Positions 21,609-33,555 of a DNA stretch of 64,000 bases are shown here, one piece after another. Origin of the DNA: Castanea sativa (lineage: Eukaryota > Streptophyta > Magnoliopsida > Fagales > Fagaceae); the NCBI RefSeq assembly GCF_040712315.1, contig NC_134015.1, positions 56,993,964-57,057,963 on the forward strand, read 5' to 3'. Both the position numbers and the translations under genes were made by a program. The notes below the pieces were generated by a model that saw only the letters and a list, made by a program, of their open reading frames with translations, made no database searches and was not told where the DNA came from. The stretch's first letter is position 1. Each line of letters begins with the position of its first letter.

Positions 21609-23335
21609 TTATTATTATTTTATTTATATATTTGTATCTATTTTTCTTTCAAGTTATCTTCTTTTTTATATTTGTTTTGGAAATCTTTCTAAAGTTTATA
21701 ACATTTTTCATAATCAATCTTATGTGTGAATGTTTACAGAGGCACTTTCACACAACATGTTGTATATCTCTAAAAGAAATTCCATAATTTTAATATGCTT
21801 TTTATTGTAATTTATTGGATAGAGCGGCTGCATCTTGCAGTCAGCGTTTTCAGCTGCTTTTATTTTTATTTTTATTGAGAAGTCATTTTAGTTGTCAGTT
21901 TTTATTGTTCATGCACTATTCACGGAACCCACTACCATTTTATTCAGGAAAAAAAATTAAATATAGGTCTCATAGCACTATTCACACATTTAAAAATTAT
22001 TTTGTTATAGTATTTTCAGTTTTCAATTTTCAGCTGTATCCAAACGTACCCTAAAGCCTAGTTTGGATACAAATTATTGTTGCCACGTTTTGCAGATTCT
22101 GCGTTTTGTAGTTTTTTTTTTTTTTTCAACGTGCATGAACAGTAACCGGTACTGTTCATGCATGTTATTTCACTGTGCGGGAAACCAATTTTACTGTTCA
22201 CGCACTGTAGTTGCACTGTTTATGCACTGTTCATGGGACCCACAAGCACTTTATTCAGAAAAAATATTAAAAATGGGTCCCACAGCACTATTCACACATT
22301 TAAAATTTATTTTGTTACAGTGTTTTCAGTTTTCAGTTTTCAGCAATAAGCACTATCCAAACGGACCCTAAATATTAACTCCTTTTTCTTGTGGTTAAAG
22401 TTATTTTCCTTATCTTTTTGGGGGTGGCGAAGAATAACTTAGTCAATTAGTCACTTTTAATAATTTCTAACCTAGGATGAGAAAAATGAAAGAAGTAAAT
22501 TATAAATTGAAGGAAGAAGGAGAGGCACAGGACCGGCACAAGGCCAAGGCCTAAGGCCCCAACTACAAAACATTTCAACCCTTTCATAAAAAAATGTCGC
22601 ACCCTATATTATAAAAATGCCCAAATCTTAAGATAATATTTTTTTTAAAAAAATAGTTGTGCACTATTTTTCTCATGAGTGAGGCTAAGGTTATTACAAA
22701 TTTACTTCATAAAACTTACAAATAAATGTGCTACCAATCACAAAAAAAAGGTAATGCAAAAATTCATTAATTAAATTGTTAAAGTTCATAATCACATTTA
22801 TTGTTACATTAATTAGTAAACATTTTGTAGTAAAATTTGTAATAGCTTTCATTTTTTCTTTTTCTTATCTCCATCAAAGCCTCCAAAATACTAGACCAAT
22901 AAAAACTTTAGCCAATTGAAATCTTATAATGTTTGGGAGGAAAATCGTTGAAAATGTGCTAGTTCATCAATGATGATTAATTTCTTCTAATAGTTTAAGA
23001 CTTTAATTTTTATAAACTAATATCCTACACAGTAGACTATAAACATTAGCCACCTAATCTCCTAAATAGTCATGATACACCGAACAATCTTTACTTTCTT
23101 AATACTAAAATTAAAAATTAGATTACAACTTTAATAAATCATGAGTTACCTTGTTAAATTTTATACTTGAACTATAATAATTAATTCTCTACATGAAGTT
23201 AACTTTAGTTCAGTTAGTATCTATTCATCAAATAATATATTTCACTCTACAAATTAATCTTGACTTAATTAATATTAAATAAAATTATTTAATTTATATA
23301 TATATATATTTATGAATAACTTATTTAATCTGTAT
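21609..23335. repeat. MITE pair and AT-rich spacer
   Basis: 21816-22055 and 22056-22366 are two head-to-tail hairpin MITEs of the family at 16498. Each ends with a CAGTTTTCAGCtgtATCCAAACG-like border and contains a GTTCATGCACTGTTCA-type palindrome. Copy 2 has only one (40836-41080). 22440-23330 is AT-rich and unassigned. It matches 41120-42187 apart from the SINE there. Confidence 0.6.
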
Positions 23336-23624
23336 TTAAATATAAAAGCCGTTATTTAAATTTATGGCCTCAATTCTCAAACTATATTGAGCCGACTCCA
23401 GAGGAGAAGAAGAAGATTTCCCATACCTGTTACCAAGAAGCTTATGTAGGTCTGTCCATTTCCCTTCGGCATGGATTTTAATGTAGTTTTTAAGGATCGT
23501 AGTTTTTAAGGACCGATCCTTAAAAACTACATTAAAATCCATGGCGAGGGGAAGATATCTTATCTTCCCATGCAGACCATGCTCCTTTGATTACACCTGT
23601 CGGAGAGCATGGCCTCCTTTCCAT
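23336..23624 (-). pseudogene. R2R3-MYB first-exon remnant with internal inverted duplication (copy 1)
   Basis: On the minus strand ATG at 23624 opens MERRPCSPTGVIKGAWSAWE followed by DKI, the usual start of an R2R3-MYB (MGRRPCC...RGAWTxxEDKI). After about 95 bases of inserted sequence, and in another frame, the R2 repeat continues with ILKNYIKIHAEGKWTDLHKL. It then decays at LGNRYGKS, where GLKRCGKSCRLRW is expected. The inserted part is an inverted copy of the DNA that encodes ILKNYIKIHAEG. So the MYB exon was broken by a local inverted duplication, leaving a hairpin (23471-23542). MYBs of this type regulate phenylpropanoid and other specialised pathways; this one cannot make a working DNA-binding domain. 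Confidence 0.75.
23471..23542. repeat. Long inverted repeat in MYB remnant, 29-bp perfect arms, 14-base loop
   Basis: Arm 23471-23499 is exactly complementary to arm 23514-23542. With two mismatches the pairing extends about 12 bases further on each side (to about 23459 and 23554). The loop also repeats TAGTTTTTAAGGA directly. Copy 2 has the same structure at 42323-42394 with one mismatch. Confidence 0.95.
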
Positions 23625-25130
23625 TTTTGCTCTCTCACAACACATTTCTGCTCTCTCACAACACTTTATATATATTAACAAGGCATGACATGACATGTGA
23701 GGAAGATTTGGACAAATTTGTCCTCTTAAAATAGGATACGGCTGGCAGTGGTTGAGGACTTTTTTTTTTTTTTTGGACAAAATTTTCCCCTTAATCTATT
23801 TTCCTTCTTTTTTCTTTTTATTTCTCATCAAATCTCATTTTACTAATATTTTATCATTCACTTTTTTTTATTTTATCAATAACAAAAATTTGAAATTAAA
23901 AAAATTTATTTATGACATAATTATTGATCTTTAATTTTTAAAAAATTTTACAAACATAAAAAATATAAGAAAAAGATATAATTCAATGGTGGATATGTTA
24001 AAATTCACCTCTAATAAAAAGATATTACAACTAATTTTGTAATCTAAGGTTACAACTAATTTTATAACTAAACATTGTCCTACAATAAAATGTGACAATA
24101 TTTTCACAATATATTTTTTTAATCGTGGTCAATTCTAATCTAATATTTTATTATTTTATTTTATTTTATTTTCATATATGAAAGATTTGACCATTCAACT
24201 GTTGTGAAAATTTCGTGATAATTTCTTGTATTGTAATACAATTTGTAATTTTTATTTTGTAAAATTAGATACGTATCCCATCAAATCATTTTACTTTAAT
24301 TTATTTATGTTTACTTCTTCTTTTTTTCTCAACCACACGTATCCCATCACCTTTACACTTATCAACTCCCATCTTTTCTGCTTCTCATTTGTAATTTTTA
24401 TTTTGTAAAATTAAACACGTATCCCATCAAGCTACCTTTTACTTTAATTTATTTATTTTTACTTCTCCTTTTTTTTCTCAACCACACGTATCCCATCACC
24501 TTTACACTTATCTTCTCCCATCCTTTCTGCTTCTCTTTTCTCATCTTTTAAAATTTTTTTGTTCTCCCATTTGAAAGTACTCTTGGCTCAACTTCCCTTG
24601 TCTTCTATTTTTTTTTTCACAGCTTTCTTGATTTCCCCTGCATCAACCCAGTTTCTCCATCAATATTTTTTTTAAAGTTCTCCCCTATGTTCTTATGGGT
24701 TTTTTTTTTTGGATGTACTGATGTTGGTTGTTTTTCTGTGAGATGGTTTTTTTTTGGATGTATTGATGCTAATTGTTTCTTGTGAGATGGGTTTTTTTTT
24801 TTGGATCTATTGATACTTGTTGTTTCTTGAGGATTGTGATTTTAGTTTTTTTTTTTATGTTGGTTGTTTCCTGTGAGAGGATTGTGATTTCAGTTTTTTC
24901 TTTTCTATAAGATGTTTGGTGTCGTTTTCCTGTTACAGAAGCATGAGTTTTCAAATTTTCCTGTGTGAGACGCTTGACTAGGCTTGAGTCGGTGAGAGAA
25001 AAGAGTATTTTCGTCTCTTTATTCTTTTTTTCTTTTCCTATAAAGTTGAAAAGACACATAAAACTGTGTAAAAGATTGCAAAAAAGCTGGGTAACACAAT
25101 CCAATATTATAATATAATAGTGCTTCAGCA

Positions 25131-25155
25131 GTGAATCACTGAATCAGTGATTCAC
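25131..25155. repeat. Perfect palindrome, 12-bp arms
   Basis: GTGAATCACTGA, one A, then TCAGTGATTCAC. Only the right half is present at the matching site in copy 2 (near 44411-44428). Confidence 0.95.
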
Positions 25156-26077
25156 GTGTTAGTTGTTAAAGGGCCCCCTATAATAATTATTATTGGGACC
25201 ACCTATAATTCAGCCCAAAAAAAATGTTATTATTACAGGGACCACCTATATTTGATCTTTTTATTTTTTTTATTTTTATTTTTTATGAATGGGTTATATT
25301 GATTTATGGGATTAATATTCATATTACATAAAATATCATAATTTTTATCGCAGTTATTTTACTTGGCTGATTGTGACGGTTGTATATCACTTTTACATAA
25401 ATTAGTCATAAATCTGGACGTTGCGCATGAAAATTATTTTTATGGTGATTTATTAAATTTTTTATACAATTTAAACTAATTTAGTAAAAAGTAATGAATT
25501 TTGTAATTATATTTTTATTTATTATCAAAATAATCATAAATGTAATATAGGAACAATCATATATCATAAATTTAATAATTTTTGTCCTACAAAAATGAAA
25601 AAAATACAATTTTTCTCAGAAATTCAAAAGGCAAGAAATAAAAATTCTTTATAACATTTTGTGAATCATTAAAAAGAATATAAAATTTTAAAATTATTCT
25701 TTTAGTTTTAAACAAACTTTCATAAACTTATTTTTTCTGCCTACAATCCAAAACACTGAAAAAAGTAACTAAAAAAATTAATAAAACTTAACTATGATTA
25801 ATTGGACCAATTAGAAAAACAATTTGTTGTTTATAATCTACTAATGTTATTTCCTTTGCAAAAATTGTAATTTCGTCCCCCAAAACATATTATCAAATAA
25901 ACAATTATTAGTAAAATCTAAGAATTAAATTTTTATATATACATTGTTATAAAATAATAATAATAATAATAATAAAAAGTAAAATTGCGGAAGATAAATT
26001 TTTTTTCTCATCCAATAATTTTTGTTTAGCCAACCTTTGTTTTTCTCTAAATAAATGGCATTGTAAAATACTCCTAA

Positions 26078-27440
26078 TACAATTATTAAGAGTATTTTGT
26101 CCACTACAAATGATTAAAAAAATAAACAAAAATGATTAAAGTCTCATAGTTTAACATCTAAATTGAGTACTATAAAAATCATGCTATCAAATTACAATAA
26201 CTACCAAATTAAATTATCTAAATCATGTTATGTAGTAGAATAATATTATATTTTTATATGCTATATTTGATCATTTATAATGCAATAGGATAACATTTAA
26301 CAATCAAAGAGATTAAAAAAAAAAACAAAACACAACAATTAAAAAAAAAAACAAAACAAAACTGAATCACATTAACCTAAAGTAGATTAAAGAATATAAA
26401 AAATTATCAACCTAAAGCGAAGGTGTAAGAAAAATAAAAAATAAAAATCCACCCAAAAAGTGTGTGTGTGTGAGAAAGAGAGAACCTTTTTTTTGTAAGG
26501 GAAAACTATGCATAGAATGAAAGAGATAGTGGCAAATTTATAGTAAGATGGTGTGAATAAGAAGAGATAATAGAGGAAGATGAAGGGAAAGATGAAAAAT
26601 GATATTAATGTAAAGAGTAGTGGGGAGATGAGAAGGTGAGGGAAGGAGAAAGGTTAGAGAAGCAGTGGCGAGATGAAAAGGTAAGAAAGGGAGAAAGGTT
26701 GGAGAAATGTAAATATGAAATAAAAAAAAATTATAAGAAAATGGAAAGAAAAAAGATAATGACGTGGATGCTGATGTGGCTCAACATAAGCACAGTAGCA
26801 TTAAACGCTACGCTTTAGTTTTTAGAAATATAATATATAGATTCTAATACAATTATTAAGAGTACTTTGTCCACCATAAATGATTAAAAAATAAACAAAT
26901 ATGATTAAAGTCTCATAGTTTAACATCTAAATTAAGCACTACAAAAATCATACTATCAAATTACAATAACTACCAAATTAAATTATCCAAATCATGCTAT
27001 GTAGTAGAATAATATTATATTTTTATATGCTATATTTAATCTTTTATAATGCAATAGTATAACATTTAACAATCAAAGAGAGAGAAAAAAAACACAACAA
27101 TTAAAAAAAACAAAAAACAAATTTGAATCGCATTAACCTAAAGTAGATTAAAGAATATAAAAAATTATCAACCTAAAGCGAAGATACAAGAAAAGTAAAA
27201 AAATAAAAATTTACCCAAAAATTGTGTGTGTGTGTGTGAGAGAGAGAGAGACAGAGAGAGAGAACTTTTTTTTGCAAGGAAAAACTATGCATAGAATGAA
27301 AGAGATAGTGACAAATTTATAGTAAGAGGGTGTGAATAAGAAGAGACAAAATAGAGGAAGATAAAAGGGAAAAATGAATAATTATATTAATGTAGATGGT
27401 AGTGGGGAGACGAGAAGGCGATGTAGAAGAAAAGTTGGAG
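26078..27440. repeat. Tandem pair of units of about 0.6-0.77 kb (copy 1)
   Basis: AATTATTAAGAGTAyTTTGTCC begins units at about 26078 and 26848. Each runs through an (AC/GT)n(AG)n microsatellite and a GAGATGAGAAGG-type purine stretch. The first unit ends near GCATTAAACGCTACGCTT, and the second breaks off at the UPS deletion junction (about 27442). Copy 2 has the same pair at 45405-46900. Confidence 0.75.
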
Positions 27441-27452
27441 AATTTGGTATCA
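27436..27452. other. Deletion junction that removed the last UPS exon
   Basis: Left homology to copy 2 stops after GTTGGAGAA (46751) and right homology resumes at TATCACCGC (47903). The join carries five extra bases (TTTGG). About 1.15 kb present in copy 2, including UPS exon 7 and a MITE, is missing here. Confidence 0.85.
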
Positions 27453-27616
27453 CCGCAAAATTGATATGAGCATTCAGAATTTGGTAAACATGCTGTGTGA
27501 TAGGTACACGTCTTTAAGCAGTCGTATGTTAGTAAAAAATGTCATAATTATCAGTATCATAATTGTATGTAACAATATGTATCCACATACTGACTTGTAT
27601 AAGTAATAAAGCTAAC

Positions 27617-30600
27617 CTGAACAGAATCTGCTGCTGCATATCCTGCTGCTTCACCTCCCATAAATTGAAGACCATTTCCAAACCCACACAAGAACCCAGC
27701 CAAAAAGGCCCAGCCTCGGCCATTCCAGTCTGACAAGTAAGCCTTAAGGGATGATTTGGGTAAGTTTAGTATAGGGTGGTAAAGGAAGATGATATTTAGA
27801 ACGATGCCGATGACAAAACAAGAAACTGAGAAGTAGAAAAATGCAGTATAGACAGACAAGTGAGAAACCCCTTCCTTTAAAGTGTGCCATTGATCATTTG
27901 TTGCCAAATTGAACGCTGGAGAGAATAGAGAGAAGCAAATTCCAGCAAAGAATGTTATGGCCAGTCCAGTTATAGTGCTCCTACCAAACACCTGCAATTA
28001 GAATATTATAACCAGTAAATCCAAAGATATTTTGTCTATTGCTGCAGATTCAGTGCAGTCATCATCCCATAACTCCATGTAAATTAATTATGTGTGTGTT
28101 GGAAGGTATAAATGAAAATACCATAATTCTAGATTAAAATTTTAAAACTATCCATAATCAATCAAAACTGCCAACCTTAATCGATCTTCTGTTCTCAAGT
28201 TCTATTAGGAAACCTGCAGTTCCAGCTCTGGCCTTCTCTGCAGAACCACTTCCATTTTCGACATCACTCTCTCTAACTACTGATGTCCCATGTTGGAGAG
28301 AGAGAGAGTTAACAGTTTTATTGAATGAAGGAATCCCAAAGCTAGAAAACTAAGAGTCTAGAGAGTTACCATTGTTTTTAAGTGTTTCTTTATCCGTGGA
28401 AAAACCTGTAGCTCTGTCAAAAGGTTCAATTGTAGAAGCATTAGTGTTATATGATCCATAATGCATAAGAAGGAAGAAAAGATTTCCTGATGCAATTGAA
28501 ATTTTACTAAAACATGACCTTAACCTAACAAACTCATAGCAAGGATTAGTTGAAAAACAACCATCAAGATAAGCATTAAGAAAGAAAATTAACAGCACTT
28601 CCTTTCAAGAAAACAGAACATACTTCTCAACAAATTTATTGTCTCCTCAAATGGAAGAATAAAAGGCTTCTTTCATTAAGTTAGAAGTTTTTGTACTTTT
28701 TTTTAATGCATTATTGGCAGCTACTTATCATAAATTGAGCTGTCCCTAGGCTTCTCATTTATGTAGTCCTATGCAGGTGCTTCATTATTCATTAACATAG
28801 CACAATGTAACAACTGTATTCTTCTTCTGAAGTTTTTTATGGGAACAAATACAGGCAAAAGGAAATAACAGAAGCGAATGGAAAATGAACCACACAGAAA
28901 GGTACCAGTTTAAAAATTGATTCAGATTTAAGATTCCATGGGTAATTTAGCTGATTTTCACTAATCAATTAAGCAACATTTATTATCAACAAAAGAAACC
29001 TTTAATCCAAATCAGAACATTTTCATTTTTAAGTACGAAGGTTAGAGGTATACTCAGTGGACAAACTTTTGAGCTTTTCCTTATTGTCAGCTGCATTGGA
29101 TGCATGAACAAAAGAGCCAAGACAAACCGCAATCAAGAAGCAACCAACACTAGGGAAAAGAATATCAGCTCTGTTGATTTTATCATCTAAAAAGTAATTC
29201 ATGGTTGTGCCTGTTACAATCAAAACAAATACAATAATGAAAAATTACTATCTTGCCAAGCTTTTACTTCATCCTTTTCAAAATGCATTTCCACACACAA
29301 ATACATACACAAATTGGGGTTGTGTGCATTTATTTGTATGTACATGTGCATGTTCATTTGCCTGTGTATGCTTAGAGAGAGAGAGAGAGAGAGAGACCTA
29401 TAACAACAATTATGCTTGAAGTAATCACTTCTGTCACTGATAAACCAACTAAAGCCAAACTATACTGTGTAGACAGATTACCAATGCTGAGCACCACCCC
29501 ACCCGCCATTGCAAATAACACGGAGGGCCAGTTATCCTGCATCAAGCACCCCAGAAGAATTATGAATCACTTTTAACTGATACAATGCCATTGCAACAAG
29601 ATTCATGGCCAAGTATGCAGCATAAATCCCCCTTAGAAGATTCAAAACTACTTCCATTTGAAATAAAGCACAATTGAGATTTATAATGCTACATAATTAA
29701 AACTAGATGAGGGACTAGGATGCTAGTTTACTTAAAAGTGAATGACCTACTATAGATTGAACCATTTAAGTGAACATCATCCCCAAGGCACAAGCGAACT
29801 CAGCATCCAATGACATTTCATTCAGCACCGTTAAAGTACTTATATGCATTCTCATCTCCAACAAGCTTCTCAATTATATCCAGGCATCCACAAATATTTA
29901 AAATTTTTTCCTAGATTTGATAAGTAAATTTGTTCAGAAATCAAACTGCCATAATTTAATTGCCAAATACTAGAAAATCTAGAACATACGGCTTCTCAGT
30001 CTTTCACCTCCTTTTCATGGGTAATAGTCATATGTTAGTTTGCAAGTTTTAAGAGGCAAGATAGTGTTCAAGCATTCTGGACATCTTGAAACAAGGCCAA
30101 ACTGCTAGTCTTTGACGGCAAATTTGCTGCTTTCATATATAATAATTGTTCTCACAATCATAGTTGCAGGAATTTGTCATATAATCGATTATTTCCCTTC
30201 AGGAAATGATTATGCAATTCCCGTCTCGAAAGGTTTGCAACTATCAAAATTAATGACAAAGCTTTACACTAAATAAAGACATACAGTTACCTTAACGTAG
30301 AAACTAGGCATATCTTACTTTATTGAATAGTATATAAAGAATGGACCAAAAATTACAAACGTGGGCTATCAATCCAAACTTTCGGATGGAATTTTGGTTA
30401 ATTGGTCATAGTTACAGCTGAACAAAATTTTACAGTCATTAAGGTTCCTGAGCCACATAAGGATGGAAATTTTTGTTTTCATTTTTTGCCCATGTACTGG
30501 TGTTAGGTGGTACTTGTGCCTATGGCCAAACAATGAGAACAGGTCTTGACACCTTGTGCAGTGGTCTCATCTAATGAAATGTCATTGGATATATGTCCAT

Positions 30601-31226
30601 GGTTGTCGTTGCTCAGTTCCTCAACATAGATCGATAATTCTAGTTATGGCATTTAACAACAATGGGAGCCACTAAAATGGGCTGAGTTCTAATTAAACAT
30701 ATGCCTAATTTAAAGAACAGCTAGTCGGTAATAATAGACGTTGTACCAGAAAATAGTGTACATTAGTCACAGAAAACAGAGCTCTACCATACTGTTTCAA
30801 TCTGCATCAAACAATGTATCTGTTTTATTCATGCTTTTATTTGTGGTGTTCTTTCCAATTTTGGAAATGAAATTGTTATACCAATAAAGCTCTACCAAAT
30901 TGTTTCAATCTGCATTGAAGAATCTATCTATTTTATTAATGCTTATATTGGTATAAGTATAACAACTTCAATTCCCCAAATGGAAAGAGCACCACCTTTC
31001 ATATACAAAGGGAACTCACCTGAGAAAGTTGAGTAAAAAAATTTGGTGCACTAGGCGTGCCCTTGCCTATCTCCCCAAATGTCAAAGCAATAATGACAGC
31101 AGCCAAGAGATTAGTGATCGAGTAGTCAAGATAAGTGTGTTGAGGAACAGCAGGCCATGTGCCCAAGAATAACAAGGCAAGCAACATGCACACAATGGCA
31201 CCTCCTTTGCTCTCCACCACATACAT
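27617..31226 (-). pseudogene. UPS: Ureide permease, copy 1, broken (last exon and part of exon 1 missing)
   Basis: Minus-strand exons 31226-31020, 29536-29398, 29210-29054, 28413-28370, 28279-28176 and 27991-27617 match copy 2 exon for exon with the same phases. Two defects are evident. Exon 1 lacks 30 bp, so that GTWPAV joins directly to PQHTYLDYS and the LTLLERRGRL block conserved in the family is lost. The seventh exon, which encodes the last 50 residues in copy 2, is absent: the homologous sequence stops about 170 bases past exon 6 at 27449. Reading on past exon 6 adds VSFITYTSQYVD and ends soon. UPS proteins are ten-helix membrane carriers for allantoin and related oxo-purines and pyrimidines. 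The loss should remove the last helices. No internal stops have accumulated, so the damage is recent relative to the duplication. Confidence 0.9.
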
Positions 31227-32228
31227 TTTTTAACTCCAGGAGATAATGCTCTGACTATGAGGTAATAAATTAAGCAAGCGAGATATACCATAAAAATCCT
31301 GCAAAGGAGTAAATGAATCATGATATAAATTCACTTGCTCCAAAAATCTGAAATGCAATGATGCCACTAAAGGACAAAAGGAAAGCATTGACTATCAATA
31401 TCCTGATTGATTGCCTAACGCTAAGGACCACATACATCACACTGACAAACTTGGGTCTAATAAAGTTCAGCGTATGTACATAAGTGGGAAATAAAATGAA
31501 TCTTGACACAGAGGAAATAAGAGACAAGGGGTGAGCTCAAAACCACAGATTCAGAAGATTTGACTAGTGGCTACTTTTCATCATATTCAAGAAAAGAGGA
31601 AGACCAAAACAACACTCCCCCATTTGGTAATGTTTTTCAAAATTTTCAATGGCCAGATTTCCCAACAATCACTTTTTTTAATTGCCGTATATTACCAAAT
31701 CCCAACAACTATATTTTCCAATTCACGATAAAATTGGAAACAATGAAACTCATTCCCAATTCTAATCAGATTCTGAAAAGCACTTGTGACAGCGTAATGA
31801 GCGTATTATCTATTTATATATGTTAGTCTTTTGTTATAAAAAAAAAAAGAACCTGTTAGTCTTTGGTGTGATCTGAAATTTATCAAAAACTATGTTATTC
31901 TTGAAATTTATAAAAAATATGTAATTTGAAAGTCCAAACTAAACTAGATAGGGAGCAACTGTTTCAAAAGTAGTAAAGTACACAGATAGCTTTATCTTAG
32001 CCGAAAAAAAAACAAATAGCTTTTTTGTTTTTGTTTTTTAACATATATAACTTTAAGCTCACCCTCAAAAAAAATTAAAAATAAAAATAAAAATTTAAGC
32101 TCTGTACAAAGCAAAGAAGACCTTCTTTAAATAAGCCTATGACAAGTCAATATTCATCAACCTATTGGGCTGCACTTAATGCCCACAAACAAAGTAATTT
32201 TATGTCATTATGGCCGAGTTTTGATAAG

Positions 32229-32394
32229 AAAAATTCTTAGGTATTCCTAGAGTATGGAGGAATGATGCTTCCTCTTCTCATATATATGGTAGACTCTATC
32301 ATAAATTTAATAAGCAATTTCCACCATGAATATAAGAGGAGAGAGCACTATTTTTTATATTCTAGGAGTACCTAAGAATTACCCGTTTTATTAA
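32229..32394. mobile_element. MITE in the UPS upstream flank (copy 1)
   Basis: Left end AAAATTCTTAGGTATTCCTA, mirrored at the right end by TAGGAGTACCTAAGAATTA. The matching place in the ghost block (about 9019) is empty. Copy 2 has the insertion at 53856-54010. Confidence 0.7.
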
Positions 32395-33455
32395 TAGTCA
32401 GTGTTTATATCACAATGCTGTTGTACACAATTGTATACACGCTTTCTTTTTACATCGAAATGGTAACTTGTAGTTGAGTAAAAGGAAAATGAAATCTTTG
32501 AAGAAATGGATAGTAAAATTTATAGAAAAAAGTTTATCTTTGCAATCTCCATATTGAAACTTGAAAAGTTTCATTTTCATTTTCAATATAAATTATAAAA
32601 TTTTCTAACACAGTGAGTAATAAAATTTTAGTGGAACCAATGAAGCCTTCAAAGAAATGGGTGATGCAAACTTCAATAGAAACAAGATCAAATTTTACAA
32701 TAAAAAATGAAAATTGAGAAAAAGAAAATATCACCTGGTCTCTAACTATAACAGCTTTAACTTGACCAGTTGGTCAATTCATTTTCGGAAAATTTCATTT
32801 TTAGCATGTAACAAATTAAATCCTATATATAGGTTTCAAAAGTAACAAATTAAACTTTGAAATTTTAAAAAATAAAAAATAAAATCACAAGGCTTCAAAA
32901 GATAATAAAGTAAATCCTCAACTTATACTAAACACAATGGATTGAAGTTTAATTTGTTAATTCTTGAAACTACAAGTTTAATACTTTTTTAAAATTCAAT
33001 TATTAATTCATTGTTCTTGATAGAATAAAATGCAAGTTTAATACTTTTTTAAAATGTACCCACCCTTTATGTTTTTCCAAAATTCATTTTAGTCCCCTAA
33101 CTTTGTTTTTGCTCATTTAGTCCTCTAATTTTCAGTTTTATCCAATTAAGGCATTTTCATCAACTTTTGTTAATTTAAAAAAAAACATCTAGAAAATATT
33201 TTTCAACCATTACTTGAATTTTTTTAATTAAAAATTTTTGAAGAAAAAATTTTAAAATTGAAAAATTAACCACAACATATAAAAAAAGTTGATGAAAAAA
33301 CTTTCATTGAATAAACTTGAAAATTAGAGGACTGAAATGAACAAAAGTAAAGTTAAAGAATTGAAATGAATTTTGATAAACACAAAAAGTGTGTTTTGCA
33401 TTTTACCCTTCTTGATACTTTGTAGGTTAAATCTTTAAATTGTTTCATAATTTTT

Positions 33456-33545
33456 TTTGGAGAGAATTTTAACTTATAGCATTCGCTGTTGATGATTGCC
33501 TTTTATTATCAAACCAAAACACTCGATTATTTTTAGTGTAGGCAG
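33456..33545 (-). repeat. Truncated SINE remnant
   Basis: Same remnant as at 9683-9775 (ends ...TTTTTAGTGTAGGCAGAATTA on the plus strand), at the homologous position of the UPS upstream flank. Confidence 0.6.
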
Positions 33546-33555
33546 AATTATATAT

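Larger units (their letters stand above)
23625..27616. other. AT-rich repeat-laden spacer between MYB remnant and UPS copy 1
   Basis: Holds a roughly 146-bp direct repeat (24242 and 24388, GTAATTTTTATTTTGTAAAATTA), a three-fold repeat of about 60 bp near 24700-24880 (TTTTTTGGATGTAYTGATG), a perfect palindrome at 25131-25155, a (TAA)n run at 25951-25975 and two tandem units at 26078-27440. No gene was seen. The related spacer in copy 2 is 42721-46989. Confidence 0.5.
16827..33555. repeat. Segmental duplication, copy 1
   Basis: From CAATTTAAGAGGAGAAAATC onward this block matches 35814-54397 nearly base for base over long runs, with the same order of features. The initial offset is 18987 and changes with indels. 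Differences I can see: copy 1 lacks the SINE (41560), the MuDR-like MITE (44200), the 93-bp minisatellite (42425) and about 1.15 kb including the last UPS exon. It has one extra MITE (22056-22366). The alignable part ends at about 32770 opposite copy 2. The remaining flank to 33555 matches the ghost block at 8163-9786. Confidence 0.9.
31237..33555 (-). other. Upstream flank of UPS copy 1
   Basis: Presumed promoter side of the minus-strand pseudogene. 31237-31620 corresponds to a fusion of the two large repeats found upstream of UPS copy 2 (51728 and 52851). 31626-33555 matches the ghost block at 8163. Contains a MITE (32229) and a SINE remnant (33456). No gene was seen. Confidence 0.6.

Noticed and set aside
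26760..26830. Possible Helitron 3' end (short hairpin at GTAGCATTAAACGCTAC)
   Set aside because: The bases after the hairpin do not give the CTRR terminus, and no Rep/helicase or TC start was found.
27529..27723. MAEAGPFWLGS... minus-strand frame (also 47984-48178)
   Set aside because: It overlaps UPS exon 6 in another frame; the exon frame carries the family motifs.
29201..29419. Plus-strand frame over UPS exons 2-3 (also 49658-49876)
   Set aside because: It lies opposite validated minus-strand exons and runs into an AG microsatellite (RERERE).
31318..31527. Hydrophobic minus-strand frame upstream of UPS (also 51457-52023 before the ATG, and 52882-53151)
   Set aside because: It is the repeated upstream block; in copy 2 it is merely open in frame with exon 1. 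UPS proteins start at MYxVESKGG, and no family member has this extension.
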